This document shows, piece by piece, positions 26,336 through 32,556 of a stretch of 64,000 nt of DNA. Each line of letters starts with the position of its first letter. Position 1 is the stretch's first letter. The translations under genes were made by a program, and so were the position numbers. The stretch spans positions 46,044 through 110,043 of the forward strand of contig JAETNP010000002.1 of assembly GCA_021768185.1 (NCBI GenBank), given 5' to 3'. This DNA comes from Oscillospiraceae bacterium. GTDB lineage: Bacteria > Bacillota > Clostridia > Oscillospirales > Oscillospiraceae. The notes under the pieces are model-generated. The model ran no database searches, was not told the origin of the DNA, and saw only the letters and a program-made list of their open reading frames with translations.

Positions 26336-26500
26336 CCGCGCCTTCAGGCGCGGAGGTAAGTTGTTTCTGTTCGATACCCCGGGGGCTTCTCGCCCCCGGA
26401 CTCCTCGCCTACTTTTTGTGCGAACAAAAAGTAGGCAAAAAATCGCTTAAACCTGGCGGTTTAAGAATCCCTTGATTACGGGGGTATTTATTTTACGCTA
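26336..26500. repeat. Dispersed element end module, copy D
   Basis: It begins 37 bases upstream of the alaS start with a GC hairpin (CCGCGCC/GGCGCGG). Then come TTTCTGTTCG, the hairpin CCGGGGGC/GCCCCCGG, hairpin 1 (TACTTTTTGT/ACAAAAAGTA), hairpin 2 (TTAAACC/GGTTTAA), GAATCCC and ATTACGGGGG. The 300-base core of copies A-C is absent. The rest of the gap to 26615 holds no gene that I can support. Confidence 0.8.
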
Positions 26501-26615
26501 CGACCTGGCAGACTGGCTCTCCCGCGCGGCGCCCTGGGCCGCCAGCGGCGCGTACTCCTGCGGTTGCGCCCTATTGGCAGGCGAAGCAGCGGGGGGCTAC
26601 GGTCCATCCTCGTCT

Positions 26616-26849
26616 CTACAGGGTGCGGCGGTCGTCGCTTCTGCCAAGCAGATAGTCGGTGGATACGCTAAAAAAATCTGCCAGCAATTCCAGCGTCAAG
26701 GACGGAACGTTGACGTGGCCGTACTCGATTTGTTGATAGTGCGTTGCCGTACATTCCAAAAGCTGTGCCATTTCCACCTGTTTGATATGTTTTTCCTTTC
26801 GAAGTTCTTTTAGCCTCTCAGAAAACTTCGGCATTTTAACGATTTTCAT
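26616..26849 (-). CDS. XRE family helix-turn-helix regulator
   Basis: A protein of 77 residues, nearly all a Cro/C1-type helix-turn-helix (FSERLKELRKEKHIKQVEMAQLL, then HYQQIEYGHVNVPSLTLELLADFF). It probably represses its own region. The start is ATG 26849 (MKIVKMPKF) after AAGAGGG; an earlier ATG would lie before that site. It is read away from a 78-residue gene, with a promoter and an AACT-AAA-AGTT operator-like repeat between them. Confidence 0.85.
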   Translation of the reverse strand: MKIVKMPKFSERLKELRKEKHIKQVEMAQLLECTATHYQQIEYGHVNVPSLTLELLADFFSVSTDYLLGRSDDRRTL

Positions 26850-26867
26850 AAATCCCTCTTTCTTCTC

Positions 26868-26896
26868 TTGACACAAACTTTAAAATAGCATACAAT
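26868..26896 (+). promoter_or_regulatory. Consensus sigma-A promoter of the 78-residue gene
   Basis: TTGACA at 26868-26873 and TACAAT at 26891-26896 with a 17-base spacer. The inverted repeat AACTAAAAGTT at 26903-26913 lies at the expected transcription start and is a candidate operator for the divergent XRE protein. Confidence 0.75.
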
Positions 26897-26934
26897 AATG
26901 CCAACTAAAAGTTAGCATCAAGGAGAACTTCATC

Positions 26935-27171
26935 ATGCCAGATACATACACCCAACTCTTCAACAGCTACGCCCATGACGTACAGCGGCATCTCGTAATG
27001 TCGGAGAAAGAGACCCTTGAGCAGCTTGTCCAGCTCATTCCCATGTCGGACGAGAACAGAGTCGATCTGACGGACCGGCTTTCTGACTTCCGGGCGCTTT
27101 GCTGCGCCGAGAGCCTTGCCCTGGGCATAGAGATCGGGCTGCGCCTCAACCGGGAGATCACGGCTTTTTGA
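26935..27171 (+). CDS. Small conserved hypothetical protein
   Basis: A protein of 78 residues, all-helical and soluble, of a type common in gut Clostridia (end: ESLALGIEIGLRLNREI). Function unknown. AAGGAGA precedes the ATG. It is driven by a consensus promoter next to the XRE regulator, which probably controls it. Its end overlaps the end of the convergent DUF3887 gene by 14 bases. Confidence 0.6.
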   Translation: MPDTYTQLFNSYAHDVQRHLVMSEKETLEQLVQLIPMSDENRVDLTDRLSDFRALCCAESLALGIEIGLRLNREITAF

Positions 27172-27571
27172 CCTCCATCCCGATCAGTTCATAATTGACG
27201 TCAAAGGCCAGCCGGAACATGACATTTTTCTTGGAATAGTTGCAGTAAAACACCGCCACACCATAGCTTTCCCCATCGGAGGACTGGCCAGTCGCCATGA
27301 AGCTGTCAATTTGCTTATAGGTCCCCGCGCCGTCCGTCTGCTTGAGGACCAGCGCCTGAATATCCTCCGCCGTCACATCCGCTGCCACGTCCTCCCGCAT
27401 CCGCTCCAGGACCGCCCCGTAGTCCCCGCCCGCCAGCAGTATGGTCACTTCCCTGCCGTTTTTCAGCAGCGTCTCCTCATCCATGCCCTCCGGCAGTGGC
27501 TTCCCCTGGCAGCCGCACAGCAGCAGAACCAGCAGCGCCAGCGCGGCAAAGGACCGCGTTTTTTGTTTCAA
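27158..27571 (-). CDS. DUF3887 domain lipoprotein
   Basis: A protein of 137 residues: a lipoprotein signal peptide (KTRSFAALALLVLLLCGC, Cys near residue 21) and a DUF3887-like domain (ILLAGGDYGAVLERM ... SYGVAVFYCNYSKKNVMFRLAFD). Exposed on the outer face of the membrane; function unknown. TTG start with GGGAGG about 12 bases ahead. It is the first gene downstream of the Ala-type T-box leader, an unexpected target. Confidence 0.7.
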   Translation of the reverse strand: MKQKTRSFAALALLVLLLCGCQGKPLPEGMDEETLLKNGREVTILLAGGDYGAVLERMREDVAADVTAEDIQALVLKQTDGAGTYKQIDSFMATGQSSDGESYGVAVFYCNYSKKNVMFRLAFDVNYELIGMEVKKP

Positions 27572-27689
27572 TGCGTTTTCACTTCCTCCCTATGCGGCTT
27601 TGTGCAAAGTTCTTTTTTCGTTACCGTGCGGCGGACTTGGGGCAAGCAGACAGTAAAGAGCGCATTGGCCGTCGCCCAGGACCAAAAAA

Positions 27690-27905
27690 AGAAAACCCAC
27701 GCCACCACATAGGGGCGAAGGTCTCGCGGTACCACCCTAATTCATCCCCCAAAGGGGACGTCTCGTCAGCCCGGTAACGGGGGCAAAACCGTGCGGCTCC
27801 TCGCCGCCCGCTCGGAAGTGGCCGCGCCATGGGCTCTGCCGCGGGGCTCCCACTCTCCCCCGCTCGCTTGGGCCGCCAAAATGGCGCTCGTTTCCTCAAC
27901 GCATT
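27690..27905 (-). promoter_or_regulatory. T-box riboswitch leader, probable tRNA-Ala specificity
   Basis: On the minus strand the canonical T-box AGGGTGGTACCGCG lies at about 27722-27738, preceded by GATGAATT. It can form the antiterminator (AGGG with CCCT and CGCGA with TTCGC). A T-rich terminator tract follows. The 5' part folds as a Stem I with GAGGAAACGAG, a distal GGGG/CCCC hairpin and a GCGCCAT/ATGGCGC helix. Aligned by eye to the glyQS leader, the specifier is GCC followed by A, an alanine codon. T-boxes sense uncharged tRNA and let transcription proceed. The expected target alaS is 1.4 kb downstream, beyond three other genes. Confidence 0.85.
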
Positions 27906-27916
27906 TACCTGATTTT

Positions 27917-27946
27917 ATTATATCACGCTTTTTTATGGCTTGTCAA
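27917..27946 (-). promoter_or_regulatory. Promoter of the T-box leader
   Basis: TTGACA (27941-27946) and a perfect TATAAT (27917-27922), spacer 18, placing the transcript start near 27910 at the head of Stem I. Confidence 0.85.
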
Positions 27947-28000
27947 GGCAAAACTGCGGAAAGTCCCAGGAAAGTCCGGAAAACACACGCGAAAGAACGT

Positions 28001-28065
28001 TGTGGAAAACTTTGTGGAAAACATGTGCAAATTGTGGAGAACAATGTGGAAAACTCTGTGGAAAA
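28001..28065. repeat. Tandem array of DnaA-box-like 9-mers
   Basis: TGTGGAAAA (the complement of TTTTCCACA, one mismatch from the DnaA box TTATCCACA) occurs at 28001, 28013, 28045 and 28057, with degenerate copies at 28024 and 28033. Spacing is 9-12 bases. A T-rich stretch with repeated CTGTTTC follows (28125-28170). The array lies just upstream of the T-box promoter. No dnaA, dnaN or other replication genes are in the window. Confidence 0.6.
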
Positions 28066-28183
28066 CGCAGGCCGGATGGTTTCCCCCACACCCCTTTCCA
28101 TTCTCTGTTTCCTGTTCCAGAAAAATTTTCTGTTTCTTTTTCTGTTTCATTTACATTTACTGTTTCATTAGGTTAGCAAAAGA

Positions 28184-28216
28184 AAAACCACCGGTTATGA
28201 TTTGAACCGGCGGCTT
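28184..28216 (-). terminator. Terminator after the VTC-domain gene
   Basis: On the minus strand AGCCGCCGGTT pairs with AACCGGTGGTT across an 8-base loop, followed by TTTCTTTT. Confidence 0.7.
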
Positions 28217-28230
28217 TTCCTTCTTCTGTT

Positions 28231-28266
28231 CCCGGACGGCCCGCTTTTCCGCCGCCGGGGTTTTTT
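28231..28266 (+). terminator. Plus-strand terminator without an assigned gene
   Basis: CCCGG-CGGC pairs with GCCG-CCGGG and six Ts follow on the plus strand. No plus-strand gene ends here, so it may close an unannotated short transcript from the 27950-28230 region or only insulate the VTC gene. Confidence 0.5.
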
Positions 28267-28271
28267 CTCGT

Positions 28272-28937
28272 TTACGTCATTCTTTGCGTACTTCCCAGCA
28301 GTCTGCGCCGGGGTGCTTTTTCTTCCAGAAGGCACAGCACATTGTCCGGAATCCGGTCGCTGTAGCTGACCTCCATGAGGATGCGGCCCTCCTGCCCCAT
28401 GGTATCCCGCTCCAGCAGCTCCGGGTCCAAAAAGTCCATATGCTGGAGGGACGAACGGATATCGGTATCCAGCGCCACCCAGAGGTCCAGTCCGTCGGCG
28501 GCATAGACCTCCCTGTGGAAGGTCAGCATCATCTGGGGCAGCAGCATCCGCTCCGTCAGTCCGTCATAGAACTCCTGAAACAGCGGGTCATGGCGATTGA
28601 GCAGCCAGTCCGTCTCCCCTGCCAGCAGGGCGCGGCACTCCGCCTCCGCCACCATAGCGCTGGTCCGCTGTCCATTCTGGCGGCGCTCAAGGAACACGTA
28701 AGTGGGGTCGCTGTCGTAATAATTCAGGGAAAAATGGGGCTCCGTCTGCCCCGGGGCGGCAAGATTTTCTTCAAATCCCATTGGGATCTGATTCCGGTAA
28801 CTGGTAAAAAACATGGTATGAACATTCCCCGCCTTCTCCGCCTCCGTCTTAGCGGACAGGCAGGCGCGCAGCGCGGCGTACTCCTCCGGCGTGATCTGAT
28901 AACGCATCCGGCGTAGATGGGGCTGTTTCATCGTCAT
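28272..28937 (-). CDS. VTC domain (polyphosphate polymerase-like) protein
   Basis: A protein of 221 residues fitting the VTC/CYTH-like tunnel-fold family: MRYQITPEEYAALRACL at the start, a basic strand YVFLERRQNGQRT in the middle, and HREVYAADGLDLWVALDTDIRSS, then ILMEVSYSDRIPD. Eukaryotic VTC4 makes polyphosphate; bacterial members often sit beside CotH or membrane genes and are little studied. The ATG at 28937 follows AAAGGAGG by 7 bases; earlier in-frame ATGs lie before that site. It is monocistronic. Confidence 0.72.
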   Translation of the reverse strand: MTMKQPHLRRMRYQITPEEYAALRACLSAKTEAEKAGNVHTMFFTSYRNQIPMGFEENLAAPGQTEPHFSLNYYDSDPTYVFLERRQNGQRTSAMVAEAECRALLAGETDWLLNRHDPLFQEFYDGLTERMLLPQMMLTFHREVYAADGLDLWVALDTDIRSSLQHMDFLDPELLERDTMGQEGRILMEVSYSDRIPDNVLCLLEEKAPRRRLLGSTQRMT

Positions 28938-29077
28938 GAGGCATCCTCCTTTAGCTGTCATCAATATAACCAAAGAAAAAGAACTGGTTATGACGTGAAT
29001 TTGAACAATCTGTTAATACCCTGCCGATTCCCCCGGGGAAAGCGGGGAACGTCTTGCATCCCTCGCGGTTTCTTTTC

Positions 29078-29106
29078 TTGACACAGGCGAGATTGCCTTG
29101 TAATAT
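29078..29106 (+). promoter_or_regulatory. Promoter of cysE
   Basis: TTGACA at 29078-29083 and TAATAT at 29101-29106 with a 17-base spacer; 50 bases of leader follow before cysE. Confidence 0.7.
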
Positions 29107-29156
29107 AATGGGAGAGCAACCAAGGTTGCCATGTTTTTGAAGCAGAGGAACCCCTT

Positions 29157-29801
29157 ATGTTAATGGAAACCCTGTCCGCCTATCAGAAGCGGGACCCCGC
29201 CGCAAGGAGCAAGCTGGAGATCTTCCTCCTCTACGCCGGCGTCCACGCCACGATCTACTACCGCCTTGCCCACTGGCTCCATCGGCATCAGTTCTGTTTT
29301 CTGGCCCGATGTATCTCCCAGTGGGCCCGGTTCTGGACCGGCATTGAGATCCACCCCGGCGCGGCCATCGGCAGAAGACTGGTCATCGACCATGGCGCGG
29401 GTATCGTCATCGGCGAGACCACCGAGATTGGCGACGACGTGCTGCTCTACCAGGGGGTCACCCTGGGGGGCACCGGCAAGGATATCGGCAAGCGCCACCC
29501 CACCCTGGGGAACAACGTCATGGTAGGCTCCGGCGCGCGGGTCCTGGGCCCCATCACCATTCATGACAACGCCCGCATCGCCGCCGGCGCGGTGGTGCTC
29601 CAGGACGTGCCCGCCAACGCCACCGCCGTGGGCGTTCCCGCCCAGATCGTCCGTATCAACGGCGAAAAGGTCCGCCACTACGCCGACGAGGTGGACCAGA
29701 CCAACGTGGTCAACCCCACCCTGCAAAAGATCGAGGCCCTGACCCGCCGGGTGGAGGAACTGGAGAAAAAACTGCAAGAGGCTGAAAATAAGCCTGATTA
29801 A
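29157..29801 (+). CDS. cysE: Serine O-acetyltransferase
   Basis: A protein of 214 residues. The first 60 are helical, followed by left-handed beta-helix hexapeptide repeats (IEIHPGAAIGRRLVIDHGAGIVIGE; GVTLGGTGKDIGKRHPTLGNNVMVGSGA) with the active-site His residues. A coiled C-terminus ends the protein (VEELEKKLQEAEN). CysE makes O-acetylserine from serine and acetyl-CoA, the first step to cysteine. It is followed by a structured repeat and cysS, the usual cysE-cysS pairing of Firmicutes. Confidence 0.95.
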   Translation: MLMETLSAYQKRDPAARSKLEIFLLYAGVHATIYYRLAHWLHRHQFCFLARCISQWARFWTGIEIHPGAAIGRRLVIDHGAGIVIGETTEIGDDVLLYQGVTLGGTGKDIGKRHPTLGNNVMVGSGARVLGPITIHDNARIAAGAVVLQDVPANATAVGVPAQIVRINGEKVRHYADEVDQTNVVNPTLQKIEALTRRVEELEKKLQEAENKPD

Positions 29802-30008
29802 AAGTTTCGCCAGCCTTTTCAAAGGCTGTGGAGTCCAGAGGCAAAGCCTCTGGCCGCGCTCCGCAGAGTGCGGAATCCCCCAAAAGCCGCGCCCTAAAAA
29901 ATCTTCTTCATAAAACAATCCCAAAACCGCGCGGCTTTAGCGCGCATTCACCGCTTCGCGGTGAACAGCGCCGGGAGTTCCCGTCAATACACGCAAAAAA
30001 TCCTGATT
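29802..30008. repeat. Second structured repeat family, copy F (between cysE and cysS)
   Basis: A non-coding stretch of about 200 bases nearly filling the cysE-cysS gap. Hairpins in order: AGCCTTTTCAAAGGCT, CCAGAGGC/GCCTCTGG, a GC stem, AAAGCCGCG paired with CGCGGCTTT at a distance, and TTCACCGC/GCGGTGAA with a TTCG loop; then GCGCCGGGAGTTCCCGTC. Copy G (38064-38275) has the same order on the other strand with compensating changes. Confidence 0.8.
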
Positions 30009-30024
30009 AAAGGAGATCATCAAT

Positions 30025-31476
30025 ATGTATCTGTACAATTCCGCCACCCACCGCAAGGAGGAGTTCGTTCCCAACCATCCCGACATCGTGAAGATGTACA
30101 CCTGCGGCCCCACGGTGTATCATTTTGCCCATATCGGCAACCTGCGCAGCTATATCATGGAGGACGTGCTGGAGAAGTTCCTGCGCTACGAGGGCTACAA
30201 CGTCAAGCGGGTCATGAACATCACCGACGTAGGCCATCTGTCCAGCGACGCCGACACCGGCGAGGACAAAATGCTCAAGGGCGCCAAGCGGGAACACAAG
30301 TCCGTCATGGACATCGCCCATTTCTATACTGACGCCTTTTTCGCCGACTGCGCCAAGCTGAACATTAAACGGCCCGACGTAGTGGAACCCGCCACCAACT
30401 GCATCGACGAGTATATCAAGCTCATCACCAGACTGATGGACACCGGCTACGCCTACAAAGCCGGGGGCAACGTCTATTTTGATACCTCCAAGCTGGAGCG
30501 CTACTATATTTTCAACGACCACGATGCCGAGGACCTTGCGGTAGGCGTCCGGGAGGGCGTGGAGGAGGACACGAACAAGCGGAACAAGAACGACTTCGTC
30601 CTCTGGTTCACCCAGTCCAAATTTGAGGACCAGGCTCTCAAATGGGATTCCCCCTGGGGCGTGGGATACCCCGGCTGGCATATCGAATGCTCCGCCATCT
30701 CCATGAAGCATCTGGGGGAGGACCTGGACATCCACTGCGGCGGCATTGACAACGCCTTTCCCCACCACACCAATGAGATCGCACAGAGCGAGGCGTATCT
30801 TGGCCATAAATGGTGCAGCTTCTGGATGCATGTGCTGCATCTGAACACTAATTCCGGCAAGATGAGCAAGAGCAAGGGCGAATTCCTCACCGTCTCCCTC
30901 CTGGAGGAAAAGGGCTACGATCCCCTGGCCTACCGCCTGTTCTGCCTCCAGAGCCACTACCGTAAGAGCCTTGTGTTCTCCTGGGAGAACCTGGACAACG
31001 CCCAGGGGGCATATAATAAACTCATCGCCCGTGTCGCCGCCCTCAAGCCGGGTGACGGAGAAGTCGATCAGGAGGTCTTTGCCGCCCAGAAGGAGAAATT
31101 CCGCAAGGCCATGGGCAACGACCTGAACACCTCCCTGGGCGTCACGGCCCTCTATGACGCCCTGAAGGTCCAGGCCAACGATGCCACCAAGCTGGCCCTG
31201 CTGGCGGACTTCGACCAGGTCCTTGGCCTGAGCCTCATCGAGAAGGCCGCCGCCAAACGGGAGGCGGACGCCAAGGTCCAGTCCTCCGCCGCAGCTCCCG
31301 GCGGTATTGTCATCACCGGCGAAGGCGACCCCGCTATCGACGCGCTGGTCCTCCAGCGAGCGGAGGCGAAGAAAGCGAAGAATTTCGCAGAAGCCGACCG
31401 CATCCGGGGCGAACTGAAAGCCCAAGGCATCGAAGTGACCGACACCAAGGACGGCGCAAGCTGGAAACGGGTATAA
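30025..31476 (+). CDS. cysS: Cysteinyl-tRNA synthetase
   Basis: A protein of 483 residues, usual length for CysRS (class I). The Cys zinc ligand is in YTCGPTVYHFAHIGN, with the HIGH motif in the form HIGN. Other zinc ligands are in WHIECSAIS and PHHTNE. KMSKS starts at Lys279. The C-terminal helical anticodon-binding part ends with KNFAEADRIRGELKAQGIEV. It charges tRNA-Cys. Downstream of cysE; the two belong to the same cysteine supply and use unit. Confidence 0.97.
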   Translation: MYLYNSATHRKEEFVPNHPDIVKMYTCGPTVYHFAHIGNLRSYIMEDVLEKFLRYEGYNVKRVMNITDVGHLSSDADTGEDKMLKGAKREHKSVMDIAHFYTDAFFADCAKLNIKRPDVVEPATNCIDEYIKLITRLMDTGYAYKAGGNVYFDTSKLERYYIFNDHDAEDLAVGVREGVEEDTNKRNKNDFVLWFTQSKFEDQALKWDSPWGVGYPGWHIECSAISMKHLGEDLDIHCGGIDNAFPHHTNEIAQSEAYLGHKWCSFWMHVLHLNTNSGKMSKSKGEFLTVSLLEEKGYDPLAYRLFCLQSHYRKSLVFSWENLDNAQGAYNKLIARVAALKPGDGEVDQEVFAAQKEKFRKAMGNDLNTSLGVTALYDALKVQANDATKLALLADFDQVLGLSLIEKAAAKREADAKVQSSAAAPGGIVITGEGDPAIDALVLQRAEAKKAKNFAEADRIRGELKAQGIEVTDTKDGASWKRV

Positions 31477-31485
31477 AAGGCAAGG

Positions 31486-31522
31486 CGGGACGCCTCTCCG
31501 CGGAGAGGCGTCCCGTTTGATT
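31486..31522 (+). terminator. Terminator of cysS
   Basis: CGGGACGCCTCTCCG and its exact complement form a 30-base perfect palindrome, followed by TTTGATTTC. Confidence 0.8.
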
Positions 31523-31523
31523 T

Positions 31524-31685
31524 CTATCTGTTTTCCCTGTCCATTTTTTTCAAACTTTCGTTCAGCATCCACCGAATATAGCCTGCCAGCGTGCGGTCCG
31601 CTTCATTTGCCAGGTCCAGCAGCCTGTCACGCATTTCGACCGGCAGCGTCAACGTGACCTGTGTTTTTCCTTTTGCAGCTTTCAC
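31524..31685 (-). CDS. Ribbon-helix-helix domain protein
   Basis: A protein of 53 residues with the Arc/CopG-type ribbon-helix-helix pattern (TQVTLTLPVEMRDRLLDLANEADRTLAGYIRWML). It is probably a DNA-binding regulator or antitoxin-like protein; no toxin gene is adjacent on this strand. The GTG start at 31685 follows AAAGGTGGGG; longer readings lack a ribosome-binding site and would start inside the promoter. It is divergent from an XRE gene. Confidence 0.75.
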   Translation of the reverse strand: MKAAKGKTQVTLTLPVEMRDRLLDLANEADRTLAGYIRWMLNESLKKMDRENR

Positions 31686-31707
31686 CTTTACCCCACCTTT
31701 CACAAAA

Positions 31708-31736
31708 ATAGTATCACATAAGCACTCAATTGTCAA
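31708..31736 (-). promoter_or_regulatory. Consensus promoter of the RHH gene
   Basis: TTGACA (31731-31736) and TACTAT (31708-31713) on the minus strand with a 17-base spacer. The nearby GAGC-AAA-GCTC repeat (31748-31758) is a possible operator for the divergent XRE protein. Confidence 0.75.
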
Positions 31737-31792
31737 TAAATGTATTCAGAGCAAAGCTCACTTTATCATACCATGTAATCTGAGGTGATAAA

Positions 31793-32038
31793 ATGAGTGA
31801 AATGCAGCTGGATTCCGCGATTGTCGGAAAAGTGATTGCTCAGTTCAGAGAAAAGAAGGGCTTGACACAAGAGGTACTCAGTGGGTTAGCAGACATCGGG
31901 AGAACACACCTGAGTATGATCGAGCGCGGAGACCGTAAGCCCACCATGGAGACATTTTACAGGATCAGCCGTGCGCTGGATGTCAAAATGAGCACGATCA
32001 TCATCGAAATCGAGAACGAGCTGGAGCAGGGGAACTAA
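31793..32038 (+). CDS. XRE family helix-turn-helix regulator
   Basis: A protein of 81 residues, a single Cro/C1-type helix-turn-helix (VIAQFREKKGLTQEVLSGLA, then RTHLSMIERGDRKPTMETFYRISRAL). TGAGGTG precedes the ATG. It is divergent from the RHH gene and directly upstream of the candidate type I toxin locus; a regulatory link is possible but not shown. Confidence 0.85.
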   Translation: MSEMQLDSAIVGKVIAQFREKKGLTQEVLSGLADIGRTHLSMIERGDRKPTMETFYRISRALDVKMSTIIIEIENELEQGN

Positions 32039-32073
32039 CTTATGAAATATGTGTAAACCACTCTCCTCACCGC

Positions 32074-32102
32074 TTGACAAAGCAGGAGCGAACAGCTATA
32101 AT
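32074..32102 (+). promoter_or_regulatory. Consensus promoter of the candidate antisense RNA
   Basis: TTGACA at 32074-32079 and TATAAT at 32097-32102, both perfect, with a 17-base spacer. Transcription would start near 32109 with no long gene downstream on this strand. Confidence 0.85.
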
Positions 32103-32167
32103 AAACGCAGAAAGGGCGGCTGGACATGACGGTCAGCCTTTACAGTCGGATGTAAGCAAAAGCCTAC

Positions 32168-32208
32168 GTTGACCGCTTGGGGGCCTTCCGAGCGGTCAAC
32201 ACGCTTTT
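32168..32208. terminator. Shared 3' hairpin of the toxin and antitoxin RNAs
   Basis: A 10-bp stem GTTGACCGCT/AGCGGTCAAC lies just after the peptide stop codon on the minus strand and within the antisense RNA on the plus strand. Both sides have a short GCTTTT tract. Confidence 0.6.
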
Positions 32209-32282
32209 GTGGTCAGTAAAACCAACATCAGCACTGTCCAGAACAGAATCAGGAGTGCTTTCATCAGTTTCTTTTTCCACAC
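32196..32282 (-). CDS. Small hydrophobic peptide, candidate type I toxin
   Basis: A peptide of 28 residues: a basic head (MWKKKLMK), a membrane-spanning stretch (ALLILFWTVLMLVLL) and a short tail TTKAC. This is the build of type I toxins that damage the membrane. GTG start (32280-32282) with a GGGGGG Shine-Dalgarno. That site is locked in a CCCC-GAAA-GGGG hairpin (32292-32303) and preceded by a longer leader hairpin (32304-32338), features that block translation in known type I systems. An ATG six codons in is an alternative start. I do not recognise a named toxin family. Confidence 0.6.
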   Translation of the reverse strand: MWKKKLMKALLILFWTVLMLVLLTTKAC

Positions 32283-32415
32283 CAGCCATCCCCCCTTTCG
32301 GGGATTCTGCACAGCCCTTTAACGGGGCCATACAGAATCTCGGGAATCGCTGACCGCCAATATGTACCAGCCGCCCACCAAGGCAACCGCCTTGGCAGCG
32401 AAATCGCTTTTCCGT

Positions 32416-32439
32416 CCGCCCTGACCGGGCGGCTTTTTT
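32416..32439 (+). terminator. Terminator facing the toxin promoter
   Basis: CCGCCC/GGGCGG stem with loop TGACC and six Ts on the plus strand. On the minus strand the same hairpin forms the 5' end of the toxin mRNA. Confidence 0.75.
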
Positions 32440-32469
32440 ATTATACAGCACCATGCCGCATTTTGTCAA
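32440..32469 (-). promoter_or_regulatory. Promoter of the candidate toxin mRNA
   Basis: TTGACA (32464-32469) and TATAAT (32440-32445) on the minus strand with an 18-base spacer, giving a leader of about 150 bases before the peptide. Confidence 0.8.
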
Positions 32470-32556
32470 ATAAAGAAGCTCCCTTTTCCCCTGCCCCTCT
32501 TGCAATTTCCCTCCGGATATCCTACAATATAAAAAAACAGAAACCGGAGAAACAAC

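Larger units (their letters stand above)
32109..32439 (+). ncRNA. Candidate antitoxin RNA antisense to the small hydrophobic peptide mRNA
   Basis: From the promoter at 32074 the RNA could stop at the hairpin 32168-32200 (GTTGACCGCT with AGCGGTCAAC) or run to the strong terminator at 32416-32439 (CCGCCC/GGGCGG and six Ts). The long form would be complementary to the whole peptide mRNA; the short form overlaps only its 3' end. A 9-codon frame (32125-32154) with a weak ribosome-binding site lies near its 5' end. Confidence 0.55.

Noticed and set aside
28001..28065. CRISPR array
   Set aside because: The repeats are 9-12 bases without spacers, and no cas genes are present.
28001..28170. Chromosomal origin oriC
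   Set aside because: No dnaA, dnaN, rpmH or gyr genes are near, and the boxes are all of one variant. Kept only as a DnaA-box-like array.
32164..32505. A 113-codon frame over the toxin locus
   Set aside because: It runs across two promoters and several hairpins. The 28-residue frame has the ribosome-binding site and the membrane segment.
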